The notes under the pieces: model-generated
What the model was told of the DNA's origin: nothing
Database searches by the model: none
The model's input: the letters and a program-made list of their open reading frames with translations, nothing else
IMG/VR virus record: IMGVR_UViG_3300013138_000012
Span: 1 to 42,729 of that record
DNA length: 42,729 nt
Strand: one strand, 5' to 3'
Source: a virus
Made by a program: the position numbers and the translations under genes
Shown: positions 21,111-28,382 of the stretch, in pieces
How the letters are laid out: each line of letters opens with the position of its first letter
How positions within the stretch are numbered: position 1 is the stretch's first letter

Positions 21111-21461
21111 TCACCGAACAACCTCTTTATATCCAACGAAATTCCCATTCACATCATAGACAGGAATAACTACTGTCCTGGGATATGCAGTTTGTGGTAC
21201 AGGTTGTTTATTTGATTCAATAATTGTTCCTAAAATTATACCAGTAGTTGTACCAATAATCAATCCTGGTACAAAATCGTCATAATATCTTCCATGTATA
21301 TGTCTATAACCATGCCCGTATTCATGATAATTATGAATATTCGCCCTGCCTCGTCCATTGGCATATGCTGGTGTACAACAAACAGCAAATGCGCCCAATA
21401 CCAATATGGCAATTGTTACTTTTTTTGCAACTGAATAGTTGTTGCGTTTCTCTGTGGTCAT
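21111..21461 (-). CDS. Exported protein with glycine-zipper segment (116 aa)
   Basis: A Lys-rich start and hydrophobic core (VTIAILVLGAFAVCCTPAYA) form a probable signal peptide ending near residue 34. A His/Tyr/Gly-rich stretch follows, then a second hydrophobic segment with small-residue spacing (GLIIGTTTGIILGTIIES) like glycine-zipper envelope proteins. GGAGGT precedes the ATG. It is probably an early envelope-directed protein; the family is not known to me. Confidence 0.65.
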   Translation of the reverse strand: MTTEKRNNYSVAKKVTIAILVLGAFAVCCTPAYANGRGRANIHNYHEYGHGYRHIHGRYYDDFVPGLIIGTTTGIILGTIIESNKQPVPQTAYPRTVVIPVYDVNGNFVGYKEVVR

Positions 21462-21476
21462 CGTGGCTACCTCCTG

Positions 21477-21758
21477 TTATCCTGTGGTCACATTAGACAA
21501 CATGACAGTTTGGTAAATGTCCAAAAACTGTTCTTGTTCCTCTGATTCCTCATTAAAACTTTGCTTATGATATGCCTTAATCATTTTCTTGATGATCTTT
21601 TTAGGAATATCAAATTCGTCAGAGAGATCAGAAACGGTATCTTTCAAAAATACCCGTTCATCTTCGATGCGAGTAAGAGCGGCAGAAGATTCGCTCATAA
21701 TGCTCTTGATTCGCTTCTTTACATTAGGATCATTCAATTTGGCGTTAAGCTGCATCAT
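21477..21758 (-). CDS. dsbA: DsbA-like double-stranded DNA-binding protein (93 aa)
   Basis: The helical chain with AALTRIEDERVFLKDTVSDL, FDIPKKIIKKMIKAYHKQ and FNEESEEQEQFLDIYQ recalls the small DsbA proteins of T4-like phages, which bind DNA near late promoters. Size is right (T4 DsbA is about 89 aa). The gene sits directly beside the gp33-like gene group. GGAG precedes the ATG. The similarity is from memory and moderate. Confidence 0.6.
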   Translation of the reverse strand: MMQLNAKLNDPNVKKRIKSIMSESSAALTRIEDERVFLKDTVSDLSDEFDIPKKIIKKMIKAYHKQSFNEESEEQEQFLDIYQTVMLSNVTTG

Positions 21759-22041
21759 TTGTCTCCGTTACGTTATCATATTCTTTAATTGAATCCCAGC
21801 GCATTGATCGCCATCCATCGGCATCAACATCCCAGACAACTAAAATATCTGAATTCTTCTTTCTTTTGTTATCTTTATATTGATAACCGCTACCAGAAAT
21901 AACATCTTCTTTTAGTGTACAATAAATCTCCCGTTCTTCTCCATTTAATTTGGTGAAAACCATTCGCAGTTCGTTCTTTTTCAGAGATTCAATAAGCTCC
22001 TCTCTGGTTTCAGCATCATCTAAATCAACAATAACATTCAT
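21745..22041 (-). CDS. SH3-like beta-barrel phage protein (98 aa)
   Basis: The pattern ELRMVFTKLNGEEREIYCTL, then ILVVWDVDADGWRSMRWDSI, is that of the short SH3-barrel (DUF2693-like) proteins common in T4-like phages. GGAGG lies 7 nt upstream of the ATG at 22041. It overlaps the DsbA-like gene start by 14 nt. Function is unknown. Confidence 0.72.
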   Translation of the reverse strand: MNVIVDLDDAETREELIESLKKNELRMVFTKLNGEEREIYCTLKEDVISGSGYQYKDNKRKKNSDILVVWDVDADGWRSMRWDSIKEYDNVTETNDAA

Positions 22042-22043
22042 GG

Positions 22044-22277
22044 TCAATCCTCCATTAGATCAAAAATTGAATCCTTCTTCTCCATCATGCCAACATCAGC
22101 AAACTCAACTGCGAGCTTACTTTTAAGTGAATCATTAACATAACACGCTATTTGGTCAATATTAATATCATTTTTCGCGCAAAAAGAAACGATTGTCTCA
22201 ATACAAAGAGCATTTTTTTCATTTGCAGTTGTTTCAATGAACAAAGAAAATTCATTCGGATTCATGAAAAGTTCCAT
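22044..22277 (-). CDS. 33: gp33-like late transcription coactivator (77 aa)
   Basis: The preferred start MELFMNPNEFSL at 22277 follows the stop of the upstream gene by 7 nt. The helical body (CIETIVSFCAKNDINIDQIA, SLKSKLAVEFA) and the hydrophobic-acidic C-terminus DSIFDLMED mirror T4 gp33, whose C-terminal tail grips the sliding clamp while the body binds RNA polymerase. Size is near that of cyanophage gp33. It suggests sigma-appropriating late transcription as in T4. The assignment rests on pattern and neighbourhood. Confidence 0.65.
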   Translation of the reverse strand: MELFMNPNEFSLFIETTANEKNALCIETIVSFCAKNDINIDQIACYVNDSLKSKLAVEFADVGMMEKKDSIFDLMED

Positions 22278-22284
22278 ATCAATA

Positions 22285-22593
22285 CTACCCCGTATTAACT
22301 GGTACATTTTGTGTATGAAAATATCTCTGACACCGTTCAACAAAGGGTTCAAGATGATTGACAACAAACGATTTGGGCATATTATGACTTATTGATGTTG
22401 GGTGATAATTATATATGGGCACTCGTTTATTTGCTCTACCAATGGCTATGGAGAGCGCACGAACCTTATCAAATTTTTTTGTTCTATCAATTGGATGAAC
22501 CTTTGACCAACCAATTGCGTATTCAGAATCAACCAATTTAGCAATAATCACACCCGTAATGCCATGCTTGTCTTTAATCCATTTGATAATCAT
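22285..22593 (-). CDS. Conserved small phage protein (102 aa)
   Basis: ATG at 22593 has GGAG 8 nt upstream and gives MIIKWIKDKHGITGVIIA. The segment PIDRTKKFDKVRALSIAIGRA is characteristic of a family in T4-like phages (F.K..AL.IA.GRA). It comes first behind promoter copy 7 and just before the gp33-like gene. Function is unknown. Confidence 0.7.
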   Translation of the reverse strand: MIIKWIKDKHGITGVIIAKLVDSEYAIGWSKVHPIDRTKKFDKVRALSIAIGRANKRVPIYNYHPTSISHNMPKSFVVNHLEPFVERCQRYFHTQNVPVNTG

Positions 22594-22629
22594 CGTCGGA
22601 GCTCCATTAAATAAGTTAATCTTACATTC

Positions 22630-22658
22630 AATATACAATAGTTGAAATAAAATTGCAA
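22630..22658 (-). promoter_or_regulatory. Divergent copy 7 of the recurrent promoter
   Basis: TTGCAA (complement of 22653..22658), 17-nt spacer, TATATT (complement of 22630..22635). The spacer and leader differ from the other copies, so conservation of both hexamers and spacing here supports their function. Confidence 0.7.
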
Positions 22659-22661
22659 CAA

Positions 22662-23957
22662 TTATTTCAATTCAGATAACGAATTTGCCTCGCTCTTATC
22701 AACTCTAACCGTCTTGAATATGGGCAAAAACAAAGATTTGGTATCTCTACCCTCAGAAGAAATTATCTCATTATAGGTAATTTCAACAATCTTACCCACG
22801 AAGTGTTCTGGTGTTTGTTTCCTAAGATCATCAGTTAACCCAGAACCGCACTCAACAGAGAGTAATCCATCAGAAGTTGTTAATATCAAACTACCAATCA
22901 TACCGGGTTTCTTTGAATGCGGAGTAGTACCAACACAAAGAAGATCAGCATCATTTTCTGCTTTCAACTTAATCTGAGTTCTTAATCGCTTATTTTCCCA
23001 TGAAGCTCTCATATCTTTTACAATAACGCCCTCATGTCCAACAGATAATTCATGATAAAATAGAATCATTACATCATCCCAAGAATTTACCACATCAGAT
23101 TGAACTACACTTATTTTCCATGATTTATTTGCAATTACTCTATCAGAAAGTTCATGGATTCTTTTCTTATATGGTACATCATATATACCACGATTAAAAT
23201 CAATAATTGGTATCATATCCCATAGAACAACATGAACAAGTTCAGCTTCTTCTTTTGTAATAGTTCCCTTGATTGCTTTGTTCAAGATACCGTTGGAAAT
23301 TTTTCTGGGAAGAATCTCACCATCCTTAATACAAATTGCTTCGCCATCAAGAACGACGGGATCGCCCCCCGCAATCAATAGCGCATCATCATCCAAACAA
23401 TTCATGAGATTAATATTTTTACCATTCCTGGTAAAACACTCTACTGCACCAGCATTGACGACAATATTGATTCTTAAACCATCAAACTTTTCCTGACAAT
23501 AAGCGGGAAATTTAATGTATTGCTTATTCTTTTCGTTACTCTTTTCACAAAGAGCAACAGGATATACATCAATTAGATTTTTCCATACTTTATTGACTGT
23601 CTTATAATCTACTCCACAATTTGGATCCTTCTTAATAATTCTGATTATCAATGATGCATTTTTTTCATCGGTGTTAGAAAGATAGTCACTAAGAAGAGCA
23701 ATGGCAGCATTGCCAGTAGTTGCCCTTGACTCTAATGCATCAAGCAGTTGAAAACCATCATCAAGCGAATATACACTTGACTCTTTAGTATATACAGGAA
23801 TCTTTCTGATATTAAACACTTTCTTATAAGAAAGTGCGTATAGAAAGAAATCATCTAATCTATCAACATTCTTATAGTTACTCAGAATTTCCAGTTTCTT
23901 TTTTGATGAGCTTGTGTTCTGAAGTAAATCAATCACATCTGCGGGATGAATAACCAT
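22662..23957 (-). CDS. 30: ATP-dependent DNA ligase, T4 gp30-like (431 aa)
   Basis: Motif I is CQEKFDGLRINI with the adenylated Lys at residue 157 of the 431-aa form. VLDGEAI fits motif III, HEGVIVKD fits motif IV, and LRTQIKLKAEND fits motif V. The C-terminal OB-fold has GSLILTTSDGLLSVECGSG. It seals DNA nicks in replication. The frame is open into the tRNA gene upstream, but ATG at 23957 has GGAG 6 nt before it and avoids reading tRNA sequence. Confidence 0.93.
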   Translation of the reverse strand: MVIHPADVIDLLQNTSSSKKKLEILSNYKNVDRLDDFFLYALSYKKVFNIRKIPVYTKESSVYSLDDGFQLLDALESRATTGNAAIALLSDYLSNTDEKNASLIIRIIKKDPNCGVDYKTVNKVWKNLIDVYPVALCEKSNEKNKQYIKFPAYCQEKFDGLRINIVVNAGAVECFTRNGKNINLMNCLDDDALLIAGGDPVVLDGEAICIKDGEILPRKISNGILNKAIKGTITKEEAELVHVVLWDMIPIIDFNRGIYDVPYKKRIHELSDRVIANKSWKISVVQSDVVNSWDDVMILFYHELSVGHEGVIVKDMRASWENKRLRTQIKLKAENDADLLCVGTTPHSKKPGMIGSLILTTSDGLLSVECGSGLTDDLRKQTPEHFVGKIVEITYNEIISSEGRDTKSLFLPIFKTVRVDKSEANSLSELK

Positions 23958-23976
23958 ATCAAACTCCATTATTTTT

Positions 23977-24051
23977 TGGTACTCCCACCAAGACTCGAAC
24001 TTGGATAGCACGGTTATAAGCCGCGTCCTCTAACCGTTGAGGTATGGGAGT
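23977..24051 (-). tRNA. tRNA-Ile (UAU)
   Basis: On the minus strand a complete cloverleaf folds: acceptor ACTCCCA with TGGGAGT, D-arm CCTC/GAGG, anticodon stem CGCGG/CCGTG around the loop CTTATAA (anticodon TAT), T-arm CCAAG/CTTGG around TTCGAGT, discriminator A and an encoded CCA. It reads AUA, a codon favoured in AT-rich DNA. It lies between promoter copy 8 and the ligase start. Confidence 0.95.
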
Positions 24052-24121
24052 TATAATTACAACACTTACCGACGTGTTCAAGTGCCGGGACAGTCACTCA
24101 CTCACTCATCACTACAAATAT

Positions 24122-24150
24122 AATATACACCATCTGAAAGGGAATTGCAA
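24122..24150 (-). promoter_or_regulatory. Recurrent sigma-70-type promoter, copy 8
   Basis: TTGCAA (complement of 24145..24150), 17-nt spacer, TATATT (complement of 24122..24127). It drives the tRNA and the ligase gene. Confidence 0.85.
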
Positions 24151-24178
24151 CAATTATTTTACGATTTTTTAAAAAAAT

Positions 24179-24925
24179 TTACAGAATTTCTTCGATATCA
24201 ACAGTAGATATTAGACCGGTCTCAACATCACGGTTAACCTTCATCTTCCACCGCTTAGGAGTATTACCTTCTATGATATTTGTAACCGGTGAAACCGACG
24301 AATTGGGAGGAGGAGGGGGCAACAAAGAGGAAATTTCTGCAATAGAAATTTCTTTGTTTGGCTGAACATTATTTGATGTATCATCATTTTTTGGAAAAAT
24401 TTCTTTTTTCTTTCTCTGGAGTAATTTGGGTTTTTCTTGCTTGAACTTATTTAATAAAGGAATATCGGTAGAAATAGCAGAACCCGTTTTATTAGCTGGT
24501 GTATCTGCTGGTGCAATGTTACCTTCTTCTTCGTTCAGAGATGAAAAGAAGTTAATAACATCAAGTGTTTCCTCAATAGGAACAAAATCCATATCGAGAA
24601 TATTGTTTAGTTGTTCGCTCAAATACTCAATGGAATATTCAGTATCGGTATCATAATGTTCTTTTACTAAGAAGTATGCAGCTACAATATTGGCAAGTTT
24701 TGTATTACCACCAGGAAGTTTACCGATAAGCCGTTTAATGTTGAAAACAAGTCTTTCTAAGAATGTATAAGAACTCTTTTCCTCGGGAGTTTTCAGATCA
24801 GAAGGATTGCGTAATCTTTTACCATCCGCATCAATTACACCATATTTAAACGCATCAGTTTTATCAAATGGAGTAACCAACATTGATAAAATTTTCAATG
24901 CTAATATATTTTTTGTTAAGGACAT
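24179..24925 (-). CDS. Conserved phage protein with disordered C-terminus (248 aa)
   Basis: The N-terminal half (ILALKILSMLVTPFDKTDAF, YTFLERLVFNIKRLIGKLPGG) matches a conserved family of T4-like phages of unknown role. The C-terminal half is a low-complexity linker (LLPPPPPNSS, KPKLLQRKKKE) ending in an acidic tail. It starts the block 24.2-32.5 kb that lacks the recurrent promoter, possibly middle or late genes. Confidence 0.7.
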   Translation of the reverse strand: MSLTKNILALKILSMLVTPFDKTDAFKYGVIDADGKRLRNPSDLKTPEEKSSYTFLERLVFNIKRLIGKLPGGNTKLANIVAAYFLVKEHYDTDTEYSIEYLSEQLNNILDMDFVPIEETLDVINFFSSLNEEEGNIAPADTPANKTGSAISTDIPLLNKFKQEKPKLLQRKKKEIFPKNDDTSNNVQPNKEISIAEISSLLPPPPPNSSVSPVTNIIEGNTPKRWKMKVNRDVETGLISTVDIEEIL

Positions 24926-24928
24926 TAA

Positions 24929-25321
24929 CTATATTTTCCTTAATGTAGTAATTAATTCTTGATCTAAATGCAAATCTGATAATCTAATACATCTACCGTT
25001 AAGTGATATCTCATCCTTCATTCTATTTAAGAATAATAAGTAGGTCGCAAGTGTTCCCCAGTATTCCTGTGGTATCTTATAGAACAACAGATAAATTGCA
25101 AAATCACCAAATACATTAAATAAAATAATTAAATGATTAATTATTAATCTGTGGGTCTCAATTTTTCTGAATAAATTTCGTTTGATATATGCCAATAACT
25201 GTATATCTTCCTGAAAATCTCGCAATGTTACACAACTTGGATTGTTATAATGTAACATTGCGAGATTTATAAATGTATCATCAGATATATTTACCATAAA
25301 ATTGGGAATCAACGAAGCCAA
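24929..25321 (-). CDS. Conserved helical phage protein (130 aa)
   Basis: The sequence SLIPNFMVNISDDTFINLAM, FQEDIQLLAYIKRNLFRKI and LIINHLIILFNVFGDFA is typical of a small, highly conserved protein in T4-like and related phages. The aliphatic middle suggests an internal helix bundle, not a membrane span. It precedes the 248-aa gene by 3 nt. Function is unknown. Confidence 0.72.
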   Translation of the reverse strand: MASLIPNFMVNISDDTFINLAMLHYNNPSCVTLRDFQEDIQLLAYIKRNLFRKIETHRLIINHLIILFNVFGDFAIYLLFYKIPQEYWGTLATYLLFLNRMKDEISLNGRCIRLSDLHLDQELITTLRKI

Positions 25322-25352
25322 ATTCTATTAAGTAACAGTCAAGGTAGCTACA

Positions 25353-25961
25353 TTAGTCTTGGCCAAATAGAACATCATCAGAATCGGTGTCACCAACTAC
25401 GCTTGGATGCGAATCTGTGATCGCGACAATTTTCTCAACTTTCTGCCGCACGGCTGCAGCCGTGCCAGTACCAGTACCAGCGCCAGTTGCAATGAATTGT
25501 GTGCCTGCATTACTATCATCGGCTCCAATTAGCGTAAAGTCTGTGGTGCCGGCAGTAAGTATCTCATACATTTTCCCAGTCACAAATGATCCAGCAGTGA
25601 AAGACGAAGAATCTTTGTGGGTCCAATACGCATACCATCCAGCGCCTCGCATTCCCAATGCTTTCGCTTCGCTTGTCGCGGCTTCTACTTCATCAACCAT
25701 GATCAATTTTGTACCAGTTGGATATATCTCTTGATACATAACATTTGCGGTACCAGTACCAGTACCGATGCCGGTTGCAATGAATTTTGTGCCAGCATCA
25801 CTATTATCAGCTCCAATTAGCGTAAAATCCGTGGTGCCAGGAACAAGTATCTTATACATTTTCCCAACTACGAATGAACCCGCTGTAATAGGCGTTGCAT
25901 CGAGATTAATAAATTTTGGTCGACTTCCTACTGCATCTGTTTTATTCCATAAAGGTGACAT
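25353..25961 (-). CDS. Virion-type protein with two GTGT-repeat domains (202 aa)
   Basis: Two copies of a roughly 42-residue unit (AGSFVxGKMYxIL...GTTDFTLIGAD...GTGTGTA, about residues 14-57 and 118-161) enclose a unique middle segment with GAGWYAYW. Such units occur in many phage tail and decoration proteins as small surface beta domains. AGGAG precedes the ATG. The DNA of the repeats is also similar, indicating recent internal duplication. A structural or host-surface role is likely but the exact part is unknown. Confidence 0.7.
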   Translation of the reverse strand: MSPLWNKTDAVGSRPKFINLDATPITAGSFVVGKMYKILVPGTTDFTLIGADNSDAGTKFIATGIGTGTGTANVMYQEIYPTGTKLIMVDEVEAATSEAKALGMRGAGWYAYWTHKDSSSFTAGSFVTGKMYEILTAGTTDFTLIGADDSNAGTQFIATGAGTGTGTAAAVRQKVEKIVAITDSHPSVVGDTDSDDVLFGQD

Positions 25962-25973
25962 ATTGATAACTCC

Positions 25974-26558
25974 TTATTTGTTATGGATTTTTTCCTGTTC
26001 TCTAATCCATTCTTGTAATGATTTCAATTGCTCAACTACCTGATTGTGTATTGAGTAATTCTTAACTATTACTTCGGCAACTCCAGATAGTTTAATTGCT
26101 GTGGGGGCTGCATTAGTATCTCCGGGGGCGTCGGGAATTTTGCCGTCAATGGCTGCATTGTGGAGCACCCGGAAACCATCAGGAATAATACAACTATCAT
26201 CACTTTCTTTAGTAATATATACGGGCACTTCTTTAACGATAACATCTCCCTTCTCCTTAATAATTTTTGTCTTTGTAACATATTTAGTAATCGTCTCGAC
26301 TGTCACATTAGCAGCAGCAGTCTCCACTCTCGCAAGCTCAACCTCAAGAGCGAGCATCTTCTTTTTCCATATTGCACGTTCTGTAATACCGCCTTGTCCG
26401 TACATGCAAATACCAAATATCGCAACGGCAATTATAGTAAAGACATTTTTATTCGGCACAATGAAAGAAAATGGAGATAGAAAAAATCCCACACCAACTA
26501 TTGCAAAAAATGTCAGGACATGAAAAATAACATCTGGAATCCATTGTAAAAGAAACAT
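25974..26558 (-). CDS. Rz-like i-spanin (194 aa)
   Basis: Two N-terminal hydrophobic segments (about 8-30 and 39-54) are followed by a coiled-coil region (ALEVELARVETAAANVT) and a periplasmic end with CIIPDGFRVLHNAA and VVEQLKSLQEWIREQ, the typical Rz-like C-terminal layout. Spanins join inner and outer membranes at the last lysis step in Gram-negative hosts. An o-spanin is encoded inside it in another frame. The extra first hydrophobic segment is unusual for an Rz. Confidence 0.75.
   Translation of the reverse strand: MFLLQWIPDVIFHVLTFFAIVGVGFFLSPFSFIVPNKNVFTIIAVAIFGICMYGQGGITERAIWKKKMLALEVELARVETAAANVTVETITKYVTKTKIIKEKGDVIVKEVPVYITKESDDSCIIPDGFRVLHNAAIDGKIPDAPGDTNAAPTAIKLSGVAEVIVKNYSIHNQVVEQLKSLQEWIREQEKIHNK
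26069..26245 (-). CDS. Embedded Rz1-like o-spanin lipoprotein (58 aa)
   Basis: A frame fully inside the i-spanin gene begins at ATG 26245 with AAGGAG about 7 nt upstream. It encodes a basic N-terminus, a hydrophobic core and the lipobox MVSGC, then a short Pro-rich mature chain (PTPPEILMQPPQQLN). Signal, lipobox, length and proline content are those of Rz1. It would sit in the outer membrane and bind the i-spanin end. Nested arrangement is known from lambda. Confidence 0.78.
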   Translation of the reverse strand: MLSLKKCPYILLKKVMIVVLFLMVSGCSTMQPLTAKFPTPPEILMQPPQQLNYLELPK

Positions 26559-26560
26559 GT

Positions 26561-27085
26561 TTATACTCGTATCAATCTCTTTATTGCGTTTTCAATTCCA
26601 GCATTTCTTTTCTCAACTTTATGTTTATGTTTTTCATCGTCAGAAACAGTTGATTGAAAAGAATGCACTCCTTTGTTAATTGCAGCCTGTTTAAGATAGT
26701 TTTTCAACTTATCATGGCTAACTTCTGTGACAGGATTGCCATAGATATCTACTCTATCGCTATTCTCCTCACCTTGATCGTCATCGGAAGAATCAAACAT
26801 TACTGAAAGGCAAATAGAACATGCCTGCGTACCATACTTACCACCCTTAAAGTGGACATTATCGCCCTCTCTTCGAGCGTTCCATGCCCGACGTTTTTCA
26901 TCGGTGAATTTATATTCATCGCCATCTTTCATATCCTGTAACATCTCCTGTTGATGGGGATGAAGAGGAATAGAAAACTTATTAACAGATTCCTTAGGGC
27001 TTCTTACATGAATAGATTTAACAACGCCCCAGGGATGTTGTCGTGTACTAACTGTGGCTTCTTGCACTTCAATCTCGGTAGTCAT
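26561..27085 (-). CDS. Conserved phage protein (174 aa)
   Basis: A central conserved segment (KFSIPLHPHQQEMLQDMKDG, DEKRRAWNARREGDNVHF, GTQACSICL) recurs in T4-like phages of environmental origin. The C-terminus is basic and helical. It stands upstream of the spanin pair. I know of no function. Confidence 0.65.
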   Translation of the reverse strand: MTTEIEVQEATVSTRQHPWGVVKSIHVRSPKESVNKFSIPLHPHQQEMLQDMKDGDEYKFTDEKRRAWNARREGDNVHFKGGKYGTQACSICLSVMFDSSDDDQGEENSDRVDIYGNPVTEVSHDKLKNYLKQAAINKGVHSFQSTVSDDEKHKHKVEKRNAGIENAIKRLIRV

Positions 27086-27109
27086 GAGTTTATCTTCCGT
27101 AGCTAAAAT

Positions 27110-27946
27110 TTACGCAAAAATATAATGCTCATCAACTTCCATAAAACGCCGACTATCAGCAATATCAACGGTATCGTAAGGAGTAACATAAGAAATACCA
27201 TCCTTTTCTGGAAAAGCATAAATCTTTTCATTTATAACGCGAAAATGATGGACATCTGCCATCTCTTTAACCGGTACATAGTATTTAATCTTTATTATAT
27301 CCTCATTCATTTTCACATTAGAATCAACATAATCATTAATTACTTTCTGAGCAGCTTGTGGATTCATACCAAATTTCTTGGCAATTACTGAATGAGCTTT
27401 GATTATCTTATCACCAAAATCATCCATGCCCATCCTTTTAGCATTAAACTTTGATATATGAACATCGAGTAATTTCTTGATCTCGGCATTTATATTCGCT
27501 TTCATTGCTTTATCATGAAACAATTTTGAGGCATCTATCTCAGAAAGATTTTTCGGCTTGGGTTCGGACATCATTAATTTGATATATGCGTTAATTACTT
27601 CTTTTTTTGCTTGGGCCTGTGTATCAAATAATCCTATTTCCTTGCGAGTACCATTATTTTTTCCAGATATTGTAGCTCTGTATTTACCATATTCACCATC
27701 ATAGCCCTTTCCCTTATGTGTAGAAGGATCAATCAACTGCACAACTATATAACCAGGTTCGCGGCCTTTCATTCTTTCATCATAATAATTAACTGCCATA
27801 CCAATAGATTTTCCTTTCTTTTCCCAGGCATGTTCATTATTTGCTCTCTTCATAAAAGATTCGCGCTCCCAAGAAGAGTATTCAGAAATTACTTTCTTGT
27901 CATCATCTTCTTCTAACACAACTTTGAACGGATTAACATTTTCCAT
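27110..27946 (-). CDS. Hypothetical phage protein (278 aa)
   Basis: A soluble protein with an N-terminal KRANNEHAWEKKGKSIGMAV, a beta region with GYIVVQLIDPSTH, and a long helical centre. The end (FRVINEKIYAFPEKDGISYV) is beta-rich. It lies between the Dps-like gene and the 174-aa gene. Family not recognised. Confidence 0.65.
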   Translation of the reverse strand: MENVNPFKVVLEEDDDKKVISEYSSWERESFMKRANNEHAWEKKGKSIGMAVNYYDERMKGREPGYIVVQLIDPSTHKGKGYDGEYGKYRATISGKNNGTRKEIGLFDTQAQAKKEVINAYIKLMMSEPKPKNLSEIDASKLFHDKAMKANINAEIKKLLDVHISKFNAKRMGMDDFGDKIIKAHSVIAKKFGMNPQAAQKVINDYVDSNVKMNEDIIKIKYYVPVKEMADVHHFRVINEKIYAFPEKDGISYVTPYDTVDIADSRRFMEVDEHYIFA

Positions 27947-27947
27947 C

Positions 27948-28382
27948 TTATTGTCCTTGTTTTAACATTGAATTTAGAAACCATATATATTTTTTAAGTA
28001 TTGAAACGAGATTAGAAACCACATTGATGATGTTGTGGTTTTTCTCGATTGTTGCCAGATCAATTACTTCATTGCACATTAAAACAAGGTGACTAAAATT
28101 TGTAGATAATGATGCGACCATATCATCGGGTATTTCTGTGTCTTCAACCAATGTATTATATGCGTATAACTCAACAAGAGATAGAGGCGCGCGCTCATCC
28201 AACTGCCGAAGAATTTCCGCTATAATATCAACTTGGGCATCTAATGCAAGATAAATCTCCCCAAAAAGTGTATGTTTGCTATAAAAATCTTTCCCCTCTA
28301 TATTCCAGTGATATGATTGGGCATTGAAACGCAAAACAAATAAATTTGCCAATAACTTTTTAAGAAGATTTATTAATTCCAT
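27948..28382 (-). CDS. Dps/ferritin-like protein (144 aa)
   Basis: The segment RFNAQSYHWNIEGKDFYSKH, then EIYLALDAQVDIIAEILRQL, matches the first helices of Dps, including the HW, D and E residues that form its ferroxidase centre between subunits. Length is typical of Dps (about 150-160 aa). Dps proteins oxidise iron and protect DNA. A phage copy may shield packaged or replicating DNA from oxidative damage or store iron. Assembly and activity are inferred. Confidence 0.75.
   Translation of the reverse strand: MELINLLKKLLANLFVLRFNAQSYHWNIEGKDFYSKHTLFGEIYLALDAQVDIIAEILRQLDERAPLSLVELYAYNTLVEDTEIPDDMVASLSTNFSHLVLMCNEVIDLATIEKNHNIINVVSNLVSILKKYIWFLNSMLKQGQ

Noticed and set aside
24165-24178. T/A-run next to the 248-aa gene as an intrinsic terminator
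   Set aside because: It is a simple A/T palindrome without a GC-containing stem.
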